64,000 nt of DNA, taken from assembly GCA_018340375.1 (NCBI GenBank), contig JAFFJZ010000004.1, forward strand, positions 23,348,001 through 23,412,000. The letters run 5' to 3'. The position numbers and the translations under genes are program-made. How positions within the stretch are numbered: the stretch's first letter is position 1; each line of letters starts with the position of its first letter. Positions 1 to 13,170 of the stretch are shown in pieces. The notes beneath the pieces were generated by a model. The model saw nothing but the letters and a program-made list of their open reading frames with translations, had not been told where the DNA came from and ran no database searches. Origin of the DNA: Gonatopus flavifemur (lineage: Eukaryota > Arthropoda > Insecta > Hymenoptera > Dryinidae).

Positions 1-1628
1 TATCGTAAACTCATTCTCAAACTTCAAACCCGTTTTTCTCGGAACCACTTTCCCAAAATCGGCCAACATCGGAATTCGAGTAATTTTCATTCGATTGACT
101 TGAAAATCTAACTGTAGCTTCTCGGATAGATTATCCATCGAAGTACATAGAATTTTTACGATTGATGAACAATTACGATTCTTATAAACAAATTATGGTC
201 GATTTTTTCGTCGAAAATGCGATTTTTTTTTCCAAATTGATGCCAAAATTGCAAAAATCAATATTTCTCAATAATCCCAGGTACTTCTGTGGTAACATTC
301 ATGTAGATTGAGAAAAAATTTTGTTTATCGTTCTAGCTGCAGACGTACGAGACTTCTGATGTCGGCCGTGGAGCGCCTTCAAAAAATACCCTCCTTCTGT
401 ATATACAACTGAGCCGCCATTTTGTCTTCAATATTGAAAGAAAACATTTTTTTTCACCTCAAGATATGTATAATGAATCCTCGAAACCTTATATTGATCG
501 TTCCATTTGCAGAGCCACAAAAAATTCACAGAAAACCCTCTCATTTTCAGGCTCCAAACAAATATAACTCCTTAATCAACCTCCTCACAGATTTCATCAA
601 ATTTTGTTTGTGACGCAGAAAATCAGAGTGTTACAATTGAAGATCTATAAAATAGTTCGATTGTCAATATTTAGAAAAACTTTTAATCAACCATATGGAC
701 AGATTGAACGTTGGTGCCATTGAATTCGCTTCAAATTATAAATCATTTCTATCTTGTCGAATCAGTGTTCTGTATCCATTCACTTCTACGTTCCATGTAA
801 ACATTCAAATAACATCGATGAATTTTATTGGCGTTAATGTGTACCATTTCTCCTTCTTCATGAATAAAAAGAGAATTAATCCATTCAGACGTGCTGGCGT
901 ATCAGTTGAAACGTGACATGTACCTGTCTATTGGTTGGTCAACCACCATTTTAATAACACACGTATCTTCTGATCTTCTCCGCCGATTGTCATGAAGTTT
1001 TCACCACGGTTAGATTTAATAGAATTGATGGGAGCTTCATGTCAGTTTCAGTCGGATCGATTTCAAACTTGAGTGTGAGCCAGAAAAAACATCGTTTGGC
1101 GTGAATATGGATATTTTTTATTCTGAATAATTCAAGACGCGAAAACTTTGTCGGCATTTCAAAATCAGGTGATTGATGAGTACTCTCATATTGATTCCAA
1201 TTGATTCTACTGCTTGGTCAATTTCAAGGAGCCGGTGAACAATGTTACTCAAAATGGAAGTGCTCATAGAGGCTCGCGTATTTTTCACTTGTAATACTAG
1301 TCCTGTATGAATTTGATTAAGATATACAGTATGTTGAGAAAAAGTGTACAAAAAAAGTGGTTTATGATTGTAACTTGTTTAGATCCTGCGATTTCGTTGA
1401 TAATCAATTTCATACAGTAAAATTTTCCTCGCAAAATGATATATCTATTATTCATTACGGTAAATGATGAATTTCCACAAAACAATAATAGTTATAAAAT
1501 GAATGAATGAATTCACGATCTTCAAACTATCTAACATTCGAATCGTGTCTATCAACTAACTTGAAGGTAAGGAATCAGAATCCAGTTCATATGGGGAAGA
1601 AATGAGTGATCCAAATCTTCGTTAACTA
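1..1628. other. Gene-free stretch
   Basis: I see no convincing coding region. Open frames here are all under 80 codons, overlap on both strands and match no family I recognise. There is no clear repeat structure. It is AT-rich non-coding DNA. Confidence 0.6.
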
Positions 1629-1860
1629 CACGGAAAAAAAAGTATGGCTATTATAACGATCTGAAGTATGGTTAAGAAGATAGCTGTAATGACAATGCTG
1701 TATCGCTATAGTGACGATACAGATGGCTATGCTGGCGATCTACATCGTTCCTCGGATGATTTGTATGATCATAGCAACGATACTAATACCACTAATACCA
1801 CTTTGGATAGTCATCACAACTATCCAGTATCGTTATGACAGCGATATTTTGTTCTCCGTG
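1629..1860. mobile_element. MITE with CACGGAAAAAA-type ends
   Basis: A 232-bp element. The left end reads CACGGAAAAAAAAG and the right end is the inverse, TTCTCCGTG, with TA directly outside both ends (1627-1628 and 1861-1862). The interior is built from short dyads such as ATCGCTATAGTGACGAT, repeated with variation. It has no coding capacity. The ends place it in the CAC-N-G-poly(A) group seen throughout this window. Confidence 0.7.
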
Positions 1861-2828
1861 TAGTATATCACTTTTGGACGGAGCGACAATCTGAGAAGAA
1901 TTAGTATACCAGATTTCAATAATTCGTTGACTTCTCCCATTATTTGAACGATGAAAATGGGAAGTAGATTCCATTATGAAACAATGAACAAAGTCAATGG
2001 ATTAATAAAATCTGCTTTACGAATTCTTCTCGAATTTGTGATGCGTCCAAAAGTGACAACTAATCAACAACAATTTGGATAACTGATTATTCCCGTGTCA
2101 TTGATGGAAAATATGCTGTTACTAATTTGAAGTTGCCTTTACCACAGTGTTTATTACCGGCTTGCATTCTTTTATCATTCGGAACTAATTTCTACAGCTA
2201 ACTTTAGTTCATTGGTTTAAATAAATGATCTTCTCCGGACAGAAGACACCGATCGGTATATTATTATGTTTATGATATAATGACATTCAAATCGTCAATT
2301 GAAAACTTCACGAAGAGTATAAAATTCACGTGAATTTCATATCTTCGATCCTTGTGTTATTCAAACAGATATAAGTTAACGAGACATGGTATTAAACACA
2401 TATGTTTATAGAACACATGTGTTTACAGAAAAAATGTATTCCACAGCACGGTGGATCTGAAGAGAACATAACCGCATGTTTCTGTATACGGGATAATCAC
2501 AATGATATCGGTGTAATATAAATCAAAATACACCCTCCCTAAATCAATTCACCTCTCATAAGTTAAATTTATTCCTCACAATATGACATATATTGCTAGG
2601 ATCCGCACGCTATACATAAACTGGAGTATGCGTTAATGATAGGGTTCTTGAATTTGAATTATGGATGAATGAGACTTCCTTTCCTCTTTGTTGAAAATTA
2701 TTTGTCCATCGGGTGATGGATTCTTATTTTGTATGCTTTCAAGGGAGGTTTGAATCATCATATGGCCTGCAATAATTGAATGCTGATCGTGAATAATGGA
2801 TGGTCGAGAATTCGTTCATTATCATGCA
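1861..2828. other. Gene-free stretch
   Basis: No coding region is supported. A small dyad (AACACATATGTTT and AACACATGTGTTT) lies near 2395-2425. Otherwise I see nothing notable. Confidence 0.55.
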
Positions 2829-3689
2829 CAGGATGATTCAGAACTCCTGCACCATACTTCATAGGCATATTCTTCAGTCACAATTCAATGATTTCTCGTT
2901 GAAAAAAATTTTTTTGAGGCTTCCCTAGTAGAAATTTGATCAGGCGTTCCCTATTTCTAATAAGGTCCTGATCAGGTTAAAATCCGGAAACCGCGAATAA
3001 AGAAAATCTTATTAGGCCCTTACAAGGGACTTATCTAATTTCCCTAATAGGATTCAAATAGGTTTTTAACGCAGGGGTGCAATAGGGTTCGGATGAGATT
3101 TCCATAAAATCAAGCAAAATAGGGAAAACCGTAACGAAACCTCATGAGGGACTGATGAGAAATCGGGCATGCCTCGTCAGGCCCTGGTATTTTCCCATCC
3201 AAAATTTCTACTAGGGTTAGTTTTTGAGATACGAGCATTTTAGGATTTTTAGAAAAATCCAAATCACTCAAAAGCATCATGTGTGATAAACTTCAACTTG
3301 ATACCATTGGCTGAGTTGGAGAACGGTGGATCTCTGGAGAAAAAATTGAACTATTCTGTCACCTCTCAATCCAAAGTTATAGCGATTCGGACTTTTGGGC
3401 TTTCAGCCAATCAGAATTCAGCAACTTTGAATTTTTATAGCTCCGAAACAAAGAATGACAGGATAGTTCAATTTTTTTCTCAGAGATCTGCCATTCTTCA
3501 ACTTAACCAATAGTATGAAGTGAAGTTTGTAGCACACAATGCTTATGAGTTATTTGTTTTTTTTTCAATCTGAAACTGCTCGTATCTCAAAAACTAAGCC
3601 TCGAAAAATTTTTTTTTAACAGGAACTCATTGAATTTTGACTGAAGAATATGCTCATGAAATACGGTGCAAGAGTTCTGAATCATCCTG
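2829..3689. mobile_element. Palindromic non-autonomous element
   Basis: An 861-bp element whose two halves are imperfect inverted copies. The left end is CAGGATGATTCAGAACTC and the right end is its inverse, GAGTTCTGAATCATCCTG. Right of it is TA (3690-3691); left of it is CA (2827-2828), which may be a mutated TA. The arms include the inverted phrases GATACGAGC / GCTCGTATC and GAACTATTCTGTCA / TGACAGGATAGTTC. A 294-bp MITE is inserted in the left arm only (2923-3216). The 76-codon frame at 3283-3513 is a by-product of the palindrome and I do not call it a gene. Confidence 0.65.
2923..3216. mobile_element. Nested MITE with 2-bp TT target duplication
   Basis: A 294-bp insertion with ends CCCTAGTAGAAATTT and AAATTTCTACTAGGG. 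TT lies outside both ends (2921-2922 and 3217-3218). The right arm of the host palindrome (about 3585-3605, opposite strand) carries the uninterrupted site with a single TT, so the borders and the 2-bp duplication are directly supported. The interior holds short dyads such as CCTGATCAGG and AAGGTCCTGATCAGG. The ends resemble those of the 2.6 kb hairpin at 27679-30252. Confidence 0.8.
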
Positions 3690-4490
3690 TATATAATCAA
3701 GGAATACGTTAGCATTAATAATATGTTACATGAAACAGGTCGGATGGAAGAAAGAAAGTATGGAGACAGTAGTCTTGAGATACTGGAGAGGTCCATCGAT
3801 CCTTCTTGAAGAACCAGATGAAATCCAAATAAAATCTGAATAGGTTTCGAATTTTATCCGGTTCCATTCGAGAAGAAATATAAATCTTATGTCTGGGTTT
3901 TAACCAGATCCTATCTGGGTCTTATTCAAGATGCATTTCAAAAATTGCAATCTTTATGATTGCGCTGAAAAAAAATTATTCGTTAGAATCCAATTTTATT
4001 AGCATTGCGAATGATTTTCCTTATTCGATTGGCAGCCAAAACCAACTGACAATTGAATTGTTTGAAGTTTGCTCAGCGAGAATTGAATTGGTCCTGCGAA
4101 TGAGCGACTTGGTCTCTTTCACATGAGCGGATCTGAAATATGACTAAAAAGGTGAACTCTTGACTTCCGAAAAGAATTCACAAAACTTATTCCCACCTGT
4201 TTGTGATGCCTGAATTGTTGAATCATTGTACGACTATTTGAATAATGAGATAAGAGAAAATTTAGAAAAATATTTGTTTAATTTCAAACACCAGGATTTA
4301 TTAAATCTCGAGAGGGGTGTCGTATTATATTGATCTCGAATGACAAAAAATCGTTTGATGCTTGGACGCAATAAACTTCATCCTTTCAGACATGTCATTT
4401 TCCATTATGCTCACACTCGACTTGATGTAGAAATTTGTCTTCGAGCACCGTTAACCCTCAATTGGTTTCATGGGCTGTGATAGCGCTATG
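3690..4490. other. Gene-free stretch with dyad cluster
   Basis: No coding region is supported. Between about 3795 and 3930 there is a cluster of related short dyads (for example ACCAGATCCTATCTGG), which resembles the interiors of the MITEs here. I could not find clear ends for it. Confidence 0.45.
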
Positions 4491-4598
4491 CGAGGAGGAA
4501 AATGTTGAGCTGTATCAGCTGGATTTCAGCTATCATAACTAGATATCTCGCTGCAGCAGTTAAAATTTAGCTGGTAGAGCTCAACATTTTTTTCCGTG
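4491..4598. mobile_element. Short MITE with AGCTG dyads
   Basis: A 108-bp hairpin-forming element. The right end inverse is CACGGAAAAAAATGTTGAGC and the left end is the diverged CGAGGAGGAAAATGTTGAGC. The interior consists of AGCTG-based dyads (CAGCTGGATTTCAGCT, CTGCAGCAG). No matching target duplication is evident because the left end is mutated. The interior type is shared with the element at 38540-38720. Confidence 0.55.
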
Positions 4599-4949
4599 TG
4601 GAGAAAATTTCAATGCCTCGAATCTTTCCATATCTCTGCCTTCAGCGCGTCTCCGTCTCACTAAGGTAGAAATAGTACCGTGGAATCATCTATAACTGAA
4701 GTATTCAAATTTGAAAAATTCTCAAAAAATAACCATACCAATTAAAATTGAAAATAAACGATATTCATTATTACCGAATTCCGTTCAAGAGTTTCGAATC
4801 CACCCCAAGATACGACAACAAAGCAATTACAGAGACATTTATTTTGACCGTCCTGTTTAATTCTTGATTTATCCCTTTCCGCTCCGCAGTTCCCAGGACG
4901 CACCTGGATAGATTCACACACAAGAACATTCTTCAAAAACTATTTTATA

Positions 4950-5153
4950 CACTAAAAAAAATTTAGAGGTAAATTTACTATCGGATTGTAGGAGTAGAGG
5001 AACATACTTACTTCTAATGGAATTTACTGTAAAACACTGTAGATATGATCAGGTTTCTATTGTTATGCTGCAGTAAATTCCATTGGGAAGTCATTGTATG
5101 CTTCTCCATTCCTATAATCCCATATTAAATTCAACTTCAAATTTTCCTCAGTG
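4950..5153. mobile_element. MITE, complete reference copy of a family
   Basis: A 204-bp element with ends CACTAAAAAAAATTT and (inverse) CACTGAGGAAAATTTGAA. TA flanks the left end and TG the right. The internal phrase GGAACATACTTACTTC and the following ATGGAATTTACTGT recur at about 20250-20280. That makes this the uninterrupted reference for the copy split by a hAT-like element at 20385-22349. Confidence 0.6.
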
Positions 5154-7417
5154 TGTAAAAACTCTGGATAGACCCGGCATCACTATCACTTATCAGCTAT
5201 AAATTGATCCCACTCACTCATTGCTATGTGAAGTTACATTATTCTCACTTTTGAAGAGCTGATTCTCACGCCAAGAAGAATAGAACATAGAAAAAATCAG
5301 GAAATTTTGCGAGGAGGAAAACTTTTCTAAAGATATCCCTCCTTGTAGAGAAATCGCCTGGAAAACAAATTATTTCGTTCCATGCAATTGAATTGAACAT
5401 TTCGCGAAATAAAAACCAGAATTGGACATTTTCGGAACATTTTTTTCCTTTTATATTTTTATGAAAGTCGATGCACGTCATATTGCATCGTGAAATCATT
5501 GTTTTTCCTGGATAAAAATGAAGGTTTACGAAAATGATTATCCCGATCTCCCCATTGCAACGGAGAATATCCCAGAATTGAATATTATCAAAACTTGTTC
5601 TTCTTTTACGTCTTTCAAATGGCTCATGCGATCAGTATCAAGATGAGAGCTCCTCGCCTCTTCGCCAAGACTAACATTTTGGAAGAAGAATCATTTTAGT
5701 CTATGCATTTTAACAGAAGTTATCCTGAACGATCGGGAATTTAAAAAAACACCAGATAGATACTTTCGGGAATCGAAATTTTTCGACATGTGGAAGCATT
5801 TTGAAACAAGAAAATACTCTACTTCCTTCTCAATTTTGGTTTTCGATTCTATCACAATGTGTTTATTTCCTTATATTATATATGGGCCATTTTATTGAAA
5901 TCTGTCATTTATAAAGAACAATTATAATTTTTCTGGATTAATTGTACTTTGAATATAATAGTATTTTCCTTCTCTTCTCTTTCATGCGTTCATTCGTTGG
6001 ATTCTTAAAGAGGTTGAACTATTCTTGCATATTTATTACTTTTTCCCCCATTCTTTCATTCCCGCATTTTGTAATATTTTTCCATTATTATTATTTTTTC
6101 ATATCCATTGCTCACTTAATTTTGATAACTCCATAATCATATCTAAATCATCAGCCCCAGTCGGAATTCACATGGATATCTTGAATTTTAATCCAAACAT
6201 TGTTGAAATTGTGCAAATATAAACTTCTTCTGAAGTTTTGTTCTCACTCATATTACAATATTCGCGACGATTGTGGGGATTGTAAAATAACCAAGCTGTA
6301 TAAGTTAACGAACAAGAAAAATATGTGATGTAACCCTTGACATAACTTCCAGTACGTACACCACGTTTCAATAAGACAAACTCATTAAGTTTCTCCGCCA
6401 GCTCATTGTACCAATGGCGTATTTTGATAGTGAATTATTGAACCAATTTGTAATAGTGACGGTCGTTGGATAGAAATTGATCACCAGCAAAGTTGCAGCC
6501 ATTGTGAGTTATTCAAAAGAATATAAATATCCATGTGAATAGAAGTAACTGAAACAATATTCTGTGAAAATAATATATGAGTCATTTCATGTGAAATGAA
6601 GAGTAAAATTATCAATTCTGTGTTCCTGATGAATAAATGAGTAGACGTATTCTTTAATTTCATTTCAATATAATATTAAGGATTCTTAAATTATACACTA
6701 TTTGAATTTCAGGATTTGCAATAACCTTTTCTGTTTGGTGTCTTACAATTCAAAAAATAATCAATGCATAAAAATGATATTTGGTGTGAAAGTTAGCATT
6801 TGTTTCTCAGCTTCCTTGCAGTATATTTGAAGAATATCCATTTTTTGTTGATGTATAAATTGATAAAATTCAATAAACAAACAAGTCCTCATCAAATTTG
6901 GACATGATTCTTGCCAATATTTTGTGTTGTGAATGTTTATCTAGTCCCAAGAAAATTATATAAAAAGTTCAGGATGAACCGTAACAAATTACACATGGCG
7001 AACCCCACCGTAGATTGAATTCACAGAAAATTATTTGCAGTAACCTCGGCACAGTTGATTTCAACTAATGTGAAATTATTTCAACTCCGTAGCGGATTTG
7101 TTCATCCTCCAATTCTCCGCGGTTTCAGATTTTGAATGTTCCCCTCGGTGCAACAAACATATACACAACTGCACTGTCATCCTCTTCTGATGACTGGTTA
7201 CAACAAGTAAGAGTTATCACTTCATAAGCCTTGTTGTGGCTCTGAAGAAAAAATATTACAAATATCCACAAAGTGTGATTCATCATGAATCATAATTTTC
7301 ACGTTTAGGGACTCACGTGATCTTGATATTTTCAAAAACATGATTGAAAACACAAAGATACGCAATGGAAGGAGGTGGAAAGTATACAATTGGAATAGGG
7401 GATTAGCTGTAAGTTTG
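5154..7417. other. Gene-free stretch
   Basis: Only short unsupported open frames occur here (maximum about 77 codons), with no family resemblance, no clear repeats and no RNA gene. It is AT-rich non-coding DNA. Confidence 0.6.
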
Positions 7418-8008
7418 CCCGTGAAAAAATCATTCACGTCTGATTAGACTTGTTCAAGCCTGATCATGGACATTTTTTGGTAAAATTATTCATACTGAAC
7501 ACTGGCTGTACGTGGTTGAGCCTGAATAGCTTAATCATAACTCAAAAGGCCTCAATTTTGTACCCACGTGGGAACCCGTGTTTGAGCTTGACTGTGTGCG
7601 ATCATGCCAGACAACCCATTCTCGCCCGAGATCATGCAAAATAGTACCAGATGAGAACTATTCATAGAAGATGAGTCTGTGTTGATTCTTTTATCGAATG
7701 CACATGCTTCATCATGTTCAATCGGCCACAAACGCATTCGCGTACTCTGATCACGCGTGATCATGCCTGAAAACTGGAAACTGTATAAACGCAATCAGTA
7801 TAAATGATTGATAATAAAACACCTTTTTATAAAATTCCTATAGCTTTATCCCTTATAGAAACCTTATTGGTTCTGTATGAATTTTTCATGCATAACGGAC
7901 CATAATCGAGCGTGGTTAGACGTAATTATGCATAATTAATCCTGATCATGCGGGTACAAAATTGAGGCCTGATCAGGCGTCATCAGACGTGGGAGATTTC
8001 TTCACGTG
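7418..8008. mobile_element. MITE with TGATCA-type dyads, TG target duplication
   Basis: A 591-bp element. The left end is CCCGTGAAAAAATC and the right-end inverse is CACGTGAAGAAATC. Both flanks are TG (7416-7417 and 8009-8010). The interior is rich in short variants of TGATCATGCCTGATCA and CACGTCTGAT. A related element lies inverted at 51509-52300, sharing for example the phrases around GGACATTTTTTGG and GTACCCACGTGGGAA. It has no coding capacity. The short frames on both strands inside it are products of the dyads. Confidence 0.7.
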
Positions 8009-11000
8009 TGCATTGCATCTACTGAAAATTCTAAACGCGGTTTCTTTCAAACTATGTTTTTAGACCGTATCCGCACGATAACTCAGTCAATTCTGAATAT
8101 TCTTTAATTGCTTTTTCTGAAAATCTTGATAATTATTTCGTCTGAATTCTGACGAGAGGTTGTTTCAATTTTTTTATTTGGACAATGTTTTTTGAATTAT
8201 TAAACCCTTATTTGTTTTTGAAAACTGACAAGTTTGAGATACTGCAATTTCTTTGTTTTCGAAGAAACAGTTTTTGTATAGATACGGCGTGAGCAACAAT
8301 GTTATTTGTTTCCCCACAACTAATGCAGTTTTAACAGCAAACGAAGTCGCGCATCCGTTGTGTTGATCAAAGTTAGTCTTTTCTATACTCACGCTGTTAT
8401 CCTCATTCAATTGAAAACGTTATAAAGAGAGGATCGTAGCACTATTCTAAGGCTCGTTATCTCGAGAATCAAGTGCGTTGCGATTTAATATCGTGGCTCG
8501 CAAGATACTTTTGTCTCGTGTAATTGAAGTTCAATCTCAGGTTGGATTGTATTTTCCTATGATCCAATTTTATAAAAACAGCAAAAAAATAAATACAACG
8601 TTTCCAAATGAATTTGATTCATGGATTTTATAAATTGTTCCATGTTTCATCAATCTCCGTACTTTTCGTGTACAAAATAGACCACATCCTCAGATATTCC
8701 AAGTATTTTAATGATTTCTCGTTGAGCGTGGATGTATGTATATTTTTTTTTCATCTAGTCACTTAGATAACTCAGTAAATTCGGAACATTTACATGTATA
8801 TCCTCGCTCTTTCTACGAAGCTGTGAACATATACATTTTTCTTTTATGGATATAGACAATTACCGTTGGACAATGGAATGGAAAAAAGCAAAAGCCAGTG
8901 CAGGAAAAAATTGGGAAGGAAAACACCACCAGTAGAGTACTGAGAACTGTGAAAATAAACCATGAGAAAGGAGCATGTTCTCTTGTTCATTCGTGAGAAA
9001 AAGGACAAATGAAAGCAACAAGAAAAATACATTCTTCCTTTCTATTATCCTTTTTTTCTACCAGTATAAACGTGTCTCTGTTATATAAGGACGTTGTGCG
9101 TTTTTCTCCCCGGAGATTCGATGTATGACGAAATCCATTTTACGTCGCATTGAATACACGTCAAAAATATGAAAATAATTCAAGTTAACGTGACTTTGAC
9201 TAGTTATATTTGTCTTTGATTAGAAAAGATGACAACAATATGGAAATATTAGATCAGAAATTTTTTTTCGCAATCCCGAAAAGATAAAATTATTTCAGTC
9301 TAAGTCACTGATACATCTAGATGCCCATATCTTGAATGGTCAATTTTTTGCAAGGGTTGAAATGATTGAACTACTAGAAGAGGATGACAGCTCCGTCCAG
9401 GAGTAAGCCGAATCATCAGGAATGCATGGATCAAAATGAGCATTCAACTGATACAATCATTCAGCTAAAACGAAGATACAGAGCAGGGTAGCCATCAATG
9501 GAATAGAAACCTTTAGCAATTAACCCAAAGAAAAATTTGGAATAGTTAGCAGAATTTTTGTGATTATCCACTGAGAAAGGAACTTGTAAAATCGACATCT
9601 TATTGAGTATATATAGAGATGATTTGAAATCGAGTGCAAGCGATTACAATTTTTGTTGACTTCACAACAACAACGCATATGAAATATATCACAGCTGATG
9701 TGAAATATACCATAGCTGAAGGAAATCTTACTTTCCCTGCGGTGGTATTAGCCGGAATTGTAGTAGCTTGCACTCCATTTTTGAATCGTCTATATATTTA
9801 CTCGACAAGATGTTACGTCAAAACTGTCGTTTCCTTCAGTTCTCTGTGACTTGCGATAAATGTTATTAGGGAGAACACCAAATCGTCTAGTCTGGTGTTC
9901 CTTTTTATACCCCACTTTAGTCAGGATGAACCTAAACAAGGACTGGGGAAGGATAACGTTTCAAATCAAATTCTCACTCACTTTCCATGTTGTGATGTAT
10001 GTGAATATATTCAAAAAGAGGGTGTTTTTATAATGTGTAGTGTAAGTGTGTGGACGTGTCGTGTCAAAACATTTAAAAAATCGATCGATACGAGTAAACA
10101 TGTTTCTTGAATTTATAGAAAAATTAGAGTAAAATTAGGGAGGAAATTTTGTATTAAATGTTTTATCCAATTCAATGACAAAATTATCAAAATTTAAATT
10201 GAATTCAAATTTCAGTGATATAAAAGTATTCTGGGGTTCGCATTTTCATCCTTCCAGAGGTTTTTAAAAAAAGACTTCCCTCTTCCTTCCTGATTCAGGA
10301 GCAGTATCTGCCCTTGAATGGCAATATTTGCCGGCTATTCTTGTCTGGATTTGTGGAATAATATGTTGAATTTCGACAATCCGATCCTGATTCACTAAAA
10401 TAAAAAAAAGGAAATAGGGGGTACTCGATTATTTTAAATTCACGAAATGATATCACCAGAGAATTTGGATACTTGAAAGTCTATTCAAACAGAAGAAAAA
10501 GAAATCCACACTATTCAGTATTTGAAAATTGTCATTATTTGAAAAATCTCTATTTGAAATCGAAAAATCACGAATTGAAAAAAGAAACGGCGACTGCAAG
10601 TATATATGGAAAACAACTGAATCAACACTTCGATAATAGAATTTATTGAAAATTGAATAACACTTGTGACGTGATAATTTTTATGAAAATCAAATTCAAT
10701 AAAAAGAAAAAGATCAATCTTTTCTTTTTTATCAATGAAATTTGATAATCACAAAAATTTAGATGGGACCCCGGGTTCCTGGGCGCAAATTCCTTTAGTT
10801 CTCACTGAGAAGTGTTGGCGGAAGCACAATCCAATGAAAGTAAAAGGTTCATATAATATATATATAAATTTGTATTTCATTTAAAAAATTGAATTTGTCA
10901 AATAAAAACGCAAATCATACATGTATTGAATATACATACTTTTGGCAACTTTCTGCAGAAATTGCTGGATGTAAAGTGAATTTGTCGTTGTGTCCTGGGT

Positions 11001-11527
11001 TAGAGGAAGGCTTTCTTCAATGCTTCCTCTTAGTGTGATGAAGTTTAGAATATACGAGCGTTTTTGGTGTATTAAGTGAGAACGAAAATGAGGGTGTTCT
11101 TTTTGCTCAAAATGCACTCATACTTATATGTGTGCCCTTAGACAAAATCTCAGTGATTGGCTAATGGTTCTTTGGTGGGAAAATTTTAAGATTTAACCAA
11201 TCACTGATTTGAACTCCGGTTCTCAACCGATGGATCTCGTCCAAATTCTTCATCTTCCTTGATCGGGAAAGCTCCAGTTTTCAACCCTCGAACAGTAGCG
11301 TTTTGTCCTCCGCTTGGTTCGAGAGGTCGTTCTCTATACGTATAATATGGATGTTTTTTCAGGATTGTCTTGGGTTTAAGTATTTTCACTCACAACTTGG
11401 TTGTAAAAGGAAAATTTGGATATTTTATTTGTTTGTCCCTTATAATCATGATAATTATTCAATATTTCAAACAACAATAAAAAAAACATATAAAATTTAA
11501 TTATCAAAATACATGGAAATATATATA
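8009..11527. other. Gene-free stretch
   Basis: 3.5 kb with no supported gene. Open frames are 62-78 codons and unrecognisable. There are poly(A)/poly(T) runs and an AT microsatellite near 10855-10870, but no bounded repeat I can define. Confidence 0.55.
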
Positions 11528-11970
11528 CAGGGTGGGGCATTTAAAGTGTCGCGGGCGTTTTTTCCAAAAATAAAATGAGATACGAGAAAATTTTTCGGAC
11601 AAAAATTGTAGGGTATCGAGGGGGACATCCGATGGTGGCCTTGGCTGTGACCTCAAATCTCATCTTCAAAGGCATTCTGAGGTCAACTCTTGTTTTTTAA
11701 ATAGCATCTCATATTTTTTACTGCAGATTTGGATTCTAGGCCAAAAACCAAGAAACTTTTGTCTGAACCATTTTCCTGAAATCCGCAAAGATGGCGCTCT
11801 AATCGATATTGTTCCATACTGAATCTGACATTAGAATAACTCGAAAACGAAGGGTCTTGGAGGAGAATGTTTCGGACAAAAGTTGTCTGATTCCAAGGGG
11901 GACCCCTTGAACTGAAACGGAGGTGATGGGGTATAACAGACAAAACACAACACATTTCAATCGTCTACAT
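11528..11970. repeat. Left long terminal inverted repeat
   Basis: Pairs with 13171-13559 in inverted orientation over its whole length, apart from a block near 11888-11945 that is missing from the right copy. The open frame that can be read here (11683-11955) is mirrored in the right repeat and is not a gene. Confidence 0.8.
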
Positions 11971-11983
11971 CACTTGGATAATT

Positions 11984-13048
11984 TTAATGCAGTAGATGCT
12001 CAAAATGATGGCCTTCGACCTCAATACACATTTCCAAACGTTTTACAAAAGATTGCTGAACTCGTGCTAAAATATCTCCATTGATGCTCGCGCATGCATT
12101 GATGATTCGTTGACGCATATTCTCAGGTGTAGTCGGTGCTTGTTGATAAACTGGATCTTTTATGTATCCCCATAAAAAAAAATCTGGAGAAGTAAGATCC
12201 GGAGAACGGGCAGGCCAATGAACTGGTCCACGACGTCCTATCCATCGTCCAGGATAATCTCTGTCCAATATTTCTCGAGCTGTGACTGCATAATGGGATG
12301 GACAACCATCGTGTTGATACCACATATTCAATCGTTCCTGAATAGGTATGTCTTCAAGTAATGTTGGAAGTACTTGATCTAAGAAATGTCTGTACTTCTC
12401 TCCATTTAGCGTATCTGCAATGAAGTACGGTCCAATTACTCGAGAACGAAAAATACCACACCAAACATTCACAGCCCATTGTCTTTGATGCTCTACTTGA
12501 CGTAACCATCTTGGATTTTCTGTCGCCCGGTAATGCATATTATGTCGATTTACTTGACCATGATTGGTGAACGTCGACTCATCAGAAAATAATATGTTGA
12601 TGATGTTGTTATTGTGCATTTGCGCTAGACCCCATCGACAAAACTGTACACGATTTTCGAAATCATCACCGTGAAGGTCTTGATGCAAACAAATGTGATA
12701 CGGATGGGATTTGTGACGTTTCAGTATTCGAAGAACACTTCTTCGAGAAATTCCCGAATGGAGTTCAATTTCACGAGAGCTCACGTGTGGATTATTGGCT
12801 ACTGCAGCTAGTACATTAACTTCCGCATTTTCTCCGCTAACAGTTCTCATTCGATGTCGTTTTTCCCTTGTAACACTTCCCGTTTCTGAGAATAATTTTG
12901 TAATGCGTTGAAAATACCTAATGGATGGCGTTGTTCTTTCAGGAAATCGTTCTGCATACAAGTCATATGCTTGTCTGGGGTTCTTATGCACTTCACCGTA
13001 AATGTAGATCATATCGATCTTTTCAGAAACCGTGTATCGGATATCCAT
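11984..13048 (-). CDS. Transposase, DUF4817 / Tc1-mariner (IS630) type
   Basis: Cut-and-paste DDE transposase expected to bind the ends of the surrounding element and integrate at TA. I start it at the Met at 13048 (MDIRYTVSEK), giving 354 residues. The frame also runs up to a Met at 13108, but those 20 residues look like leader sequence. Residues 1-60 match the helix-turn-helix start of DUF4817-type transposases, followed by a second HTH around 85-115. The catalytic acidic residues are visible as FSDEST (D about 156), YQHDGCPSHY (D about 247) and the SPDLTSPDFFLW block. If the final Asp of that block is catalytic, the spacing is DD41D; if the earlier Asp, DD36D. Length is normal for the family and no stop or frameshift interrupts it, so it may be functional. 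The edge transposase at 63443-64000 is a distant paralogue. Confidence 0.85.
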   Translation of the reverse strand: MDIRYTVSEKIDMIYIYGEVHKNPRQAYDLYAERFPERTTPSIRYFQRITKLFSETGSVTREKRHRMRTVSGENAEVNVLAAVANNPHVSSREIELHSGISRRSVLRILKRHKSHPYHICLHQDLHGDDFENRVQFCRWGLAQMHNNNIINILFSDESTFTNHGQVNRHNMHYRATENPRWLRQVEHQRQWAVNVWCGIFRSRVIGPYFIADTLNGEKYRHFLDQVLPTLLEDIPIQERLNMWYQHDGCPSHYAVTAREILDRDYPGRWIGRRGPVHWPARSPDLTSPDFFLWGYIKDPVYQQAPTTPENMRQRIINACASINGDILARVQQSFVKRLEMCIEVEGHHFEHLLH

Positions 13049-13170
13049 GATTTTCAATTCGTCATAAACCAAGTAATAATCAAATGTAACTGACAAACTG
13101 ACTTTCAAAATCGTGAATTTTCACTGAACGCCGTCGTTTGTTTACATCGCGTGAGCTCTGAATGGTGGTA

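Noticed and set aside
11683..11955. Open frame in the left long inverted repeat and its mirror at 13186-13404
   Set aside because: It lies entirely in terminal inverted repeat DNA and is mirrored by symmetry; there is no protein-family resemblance.
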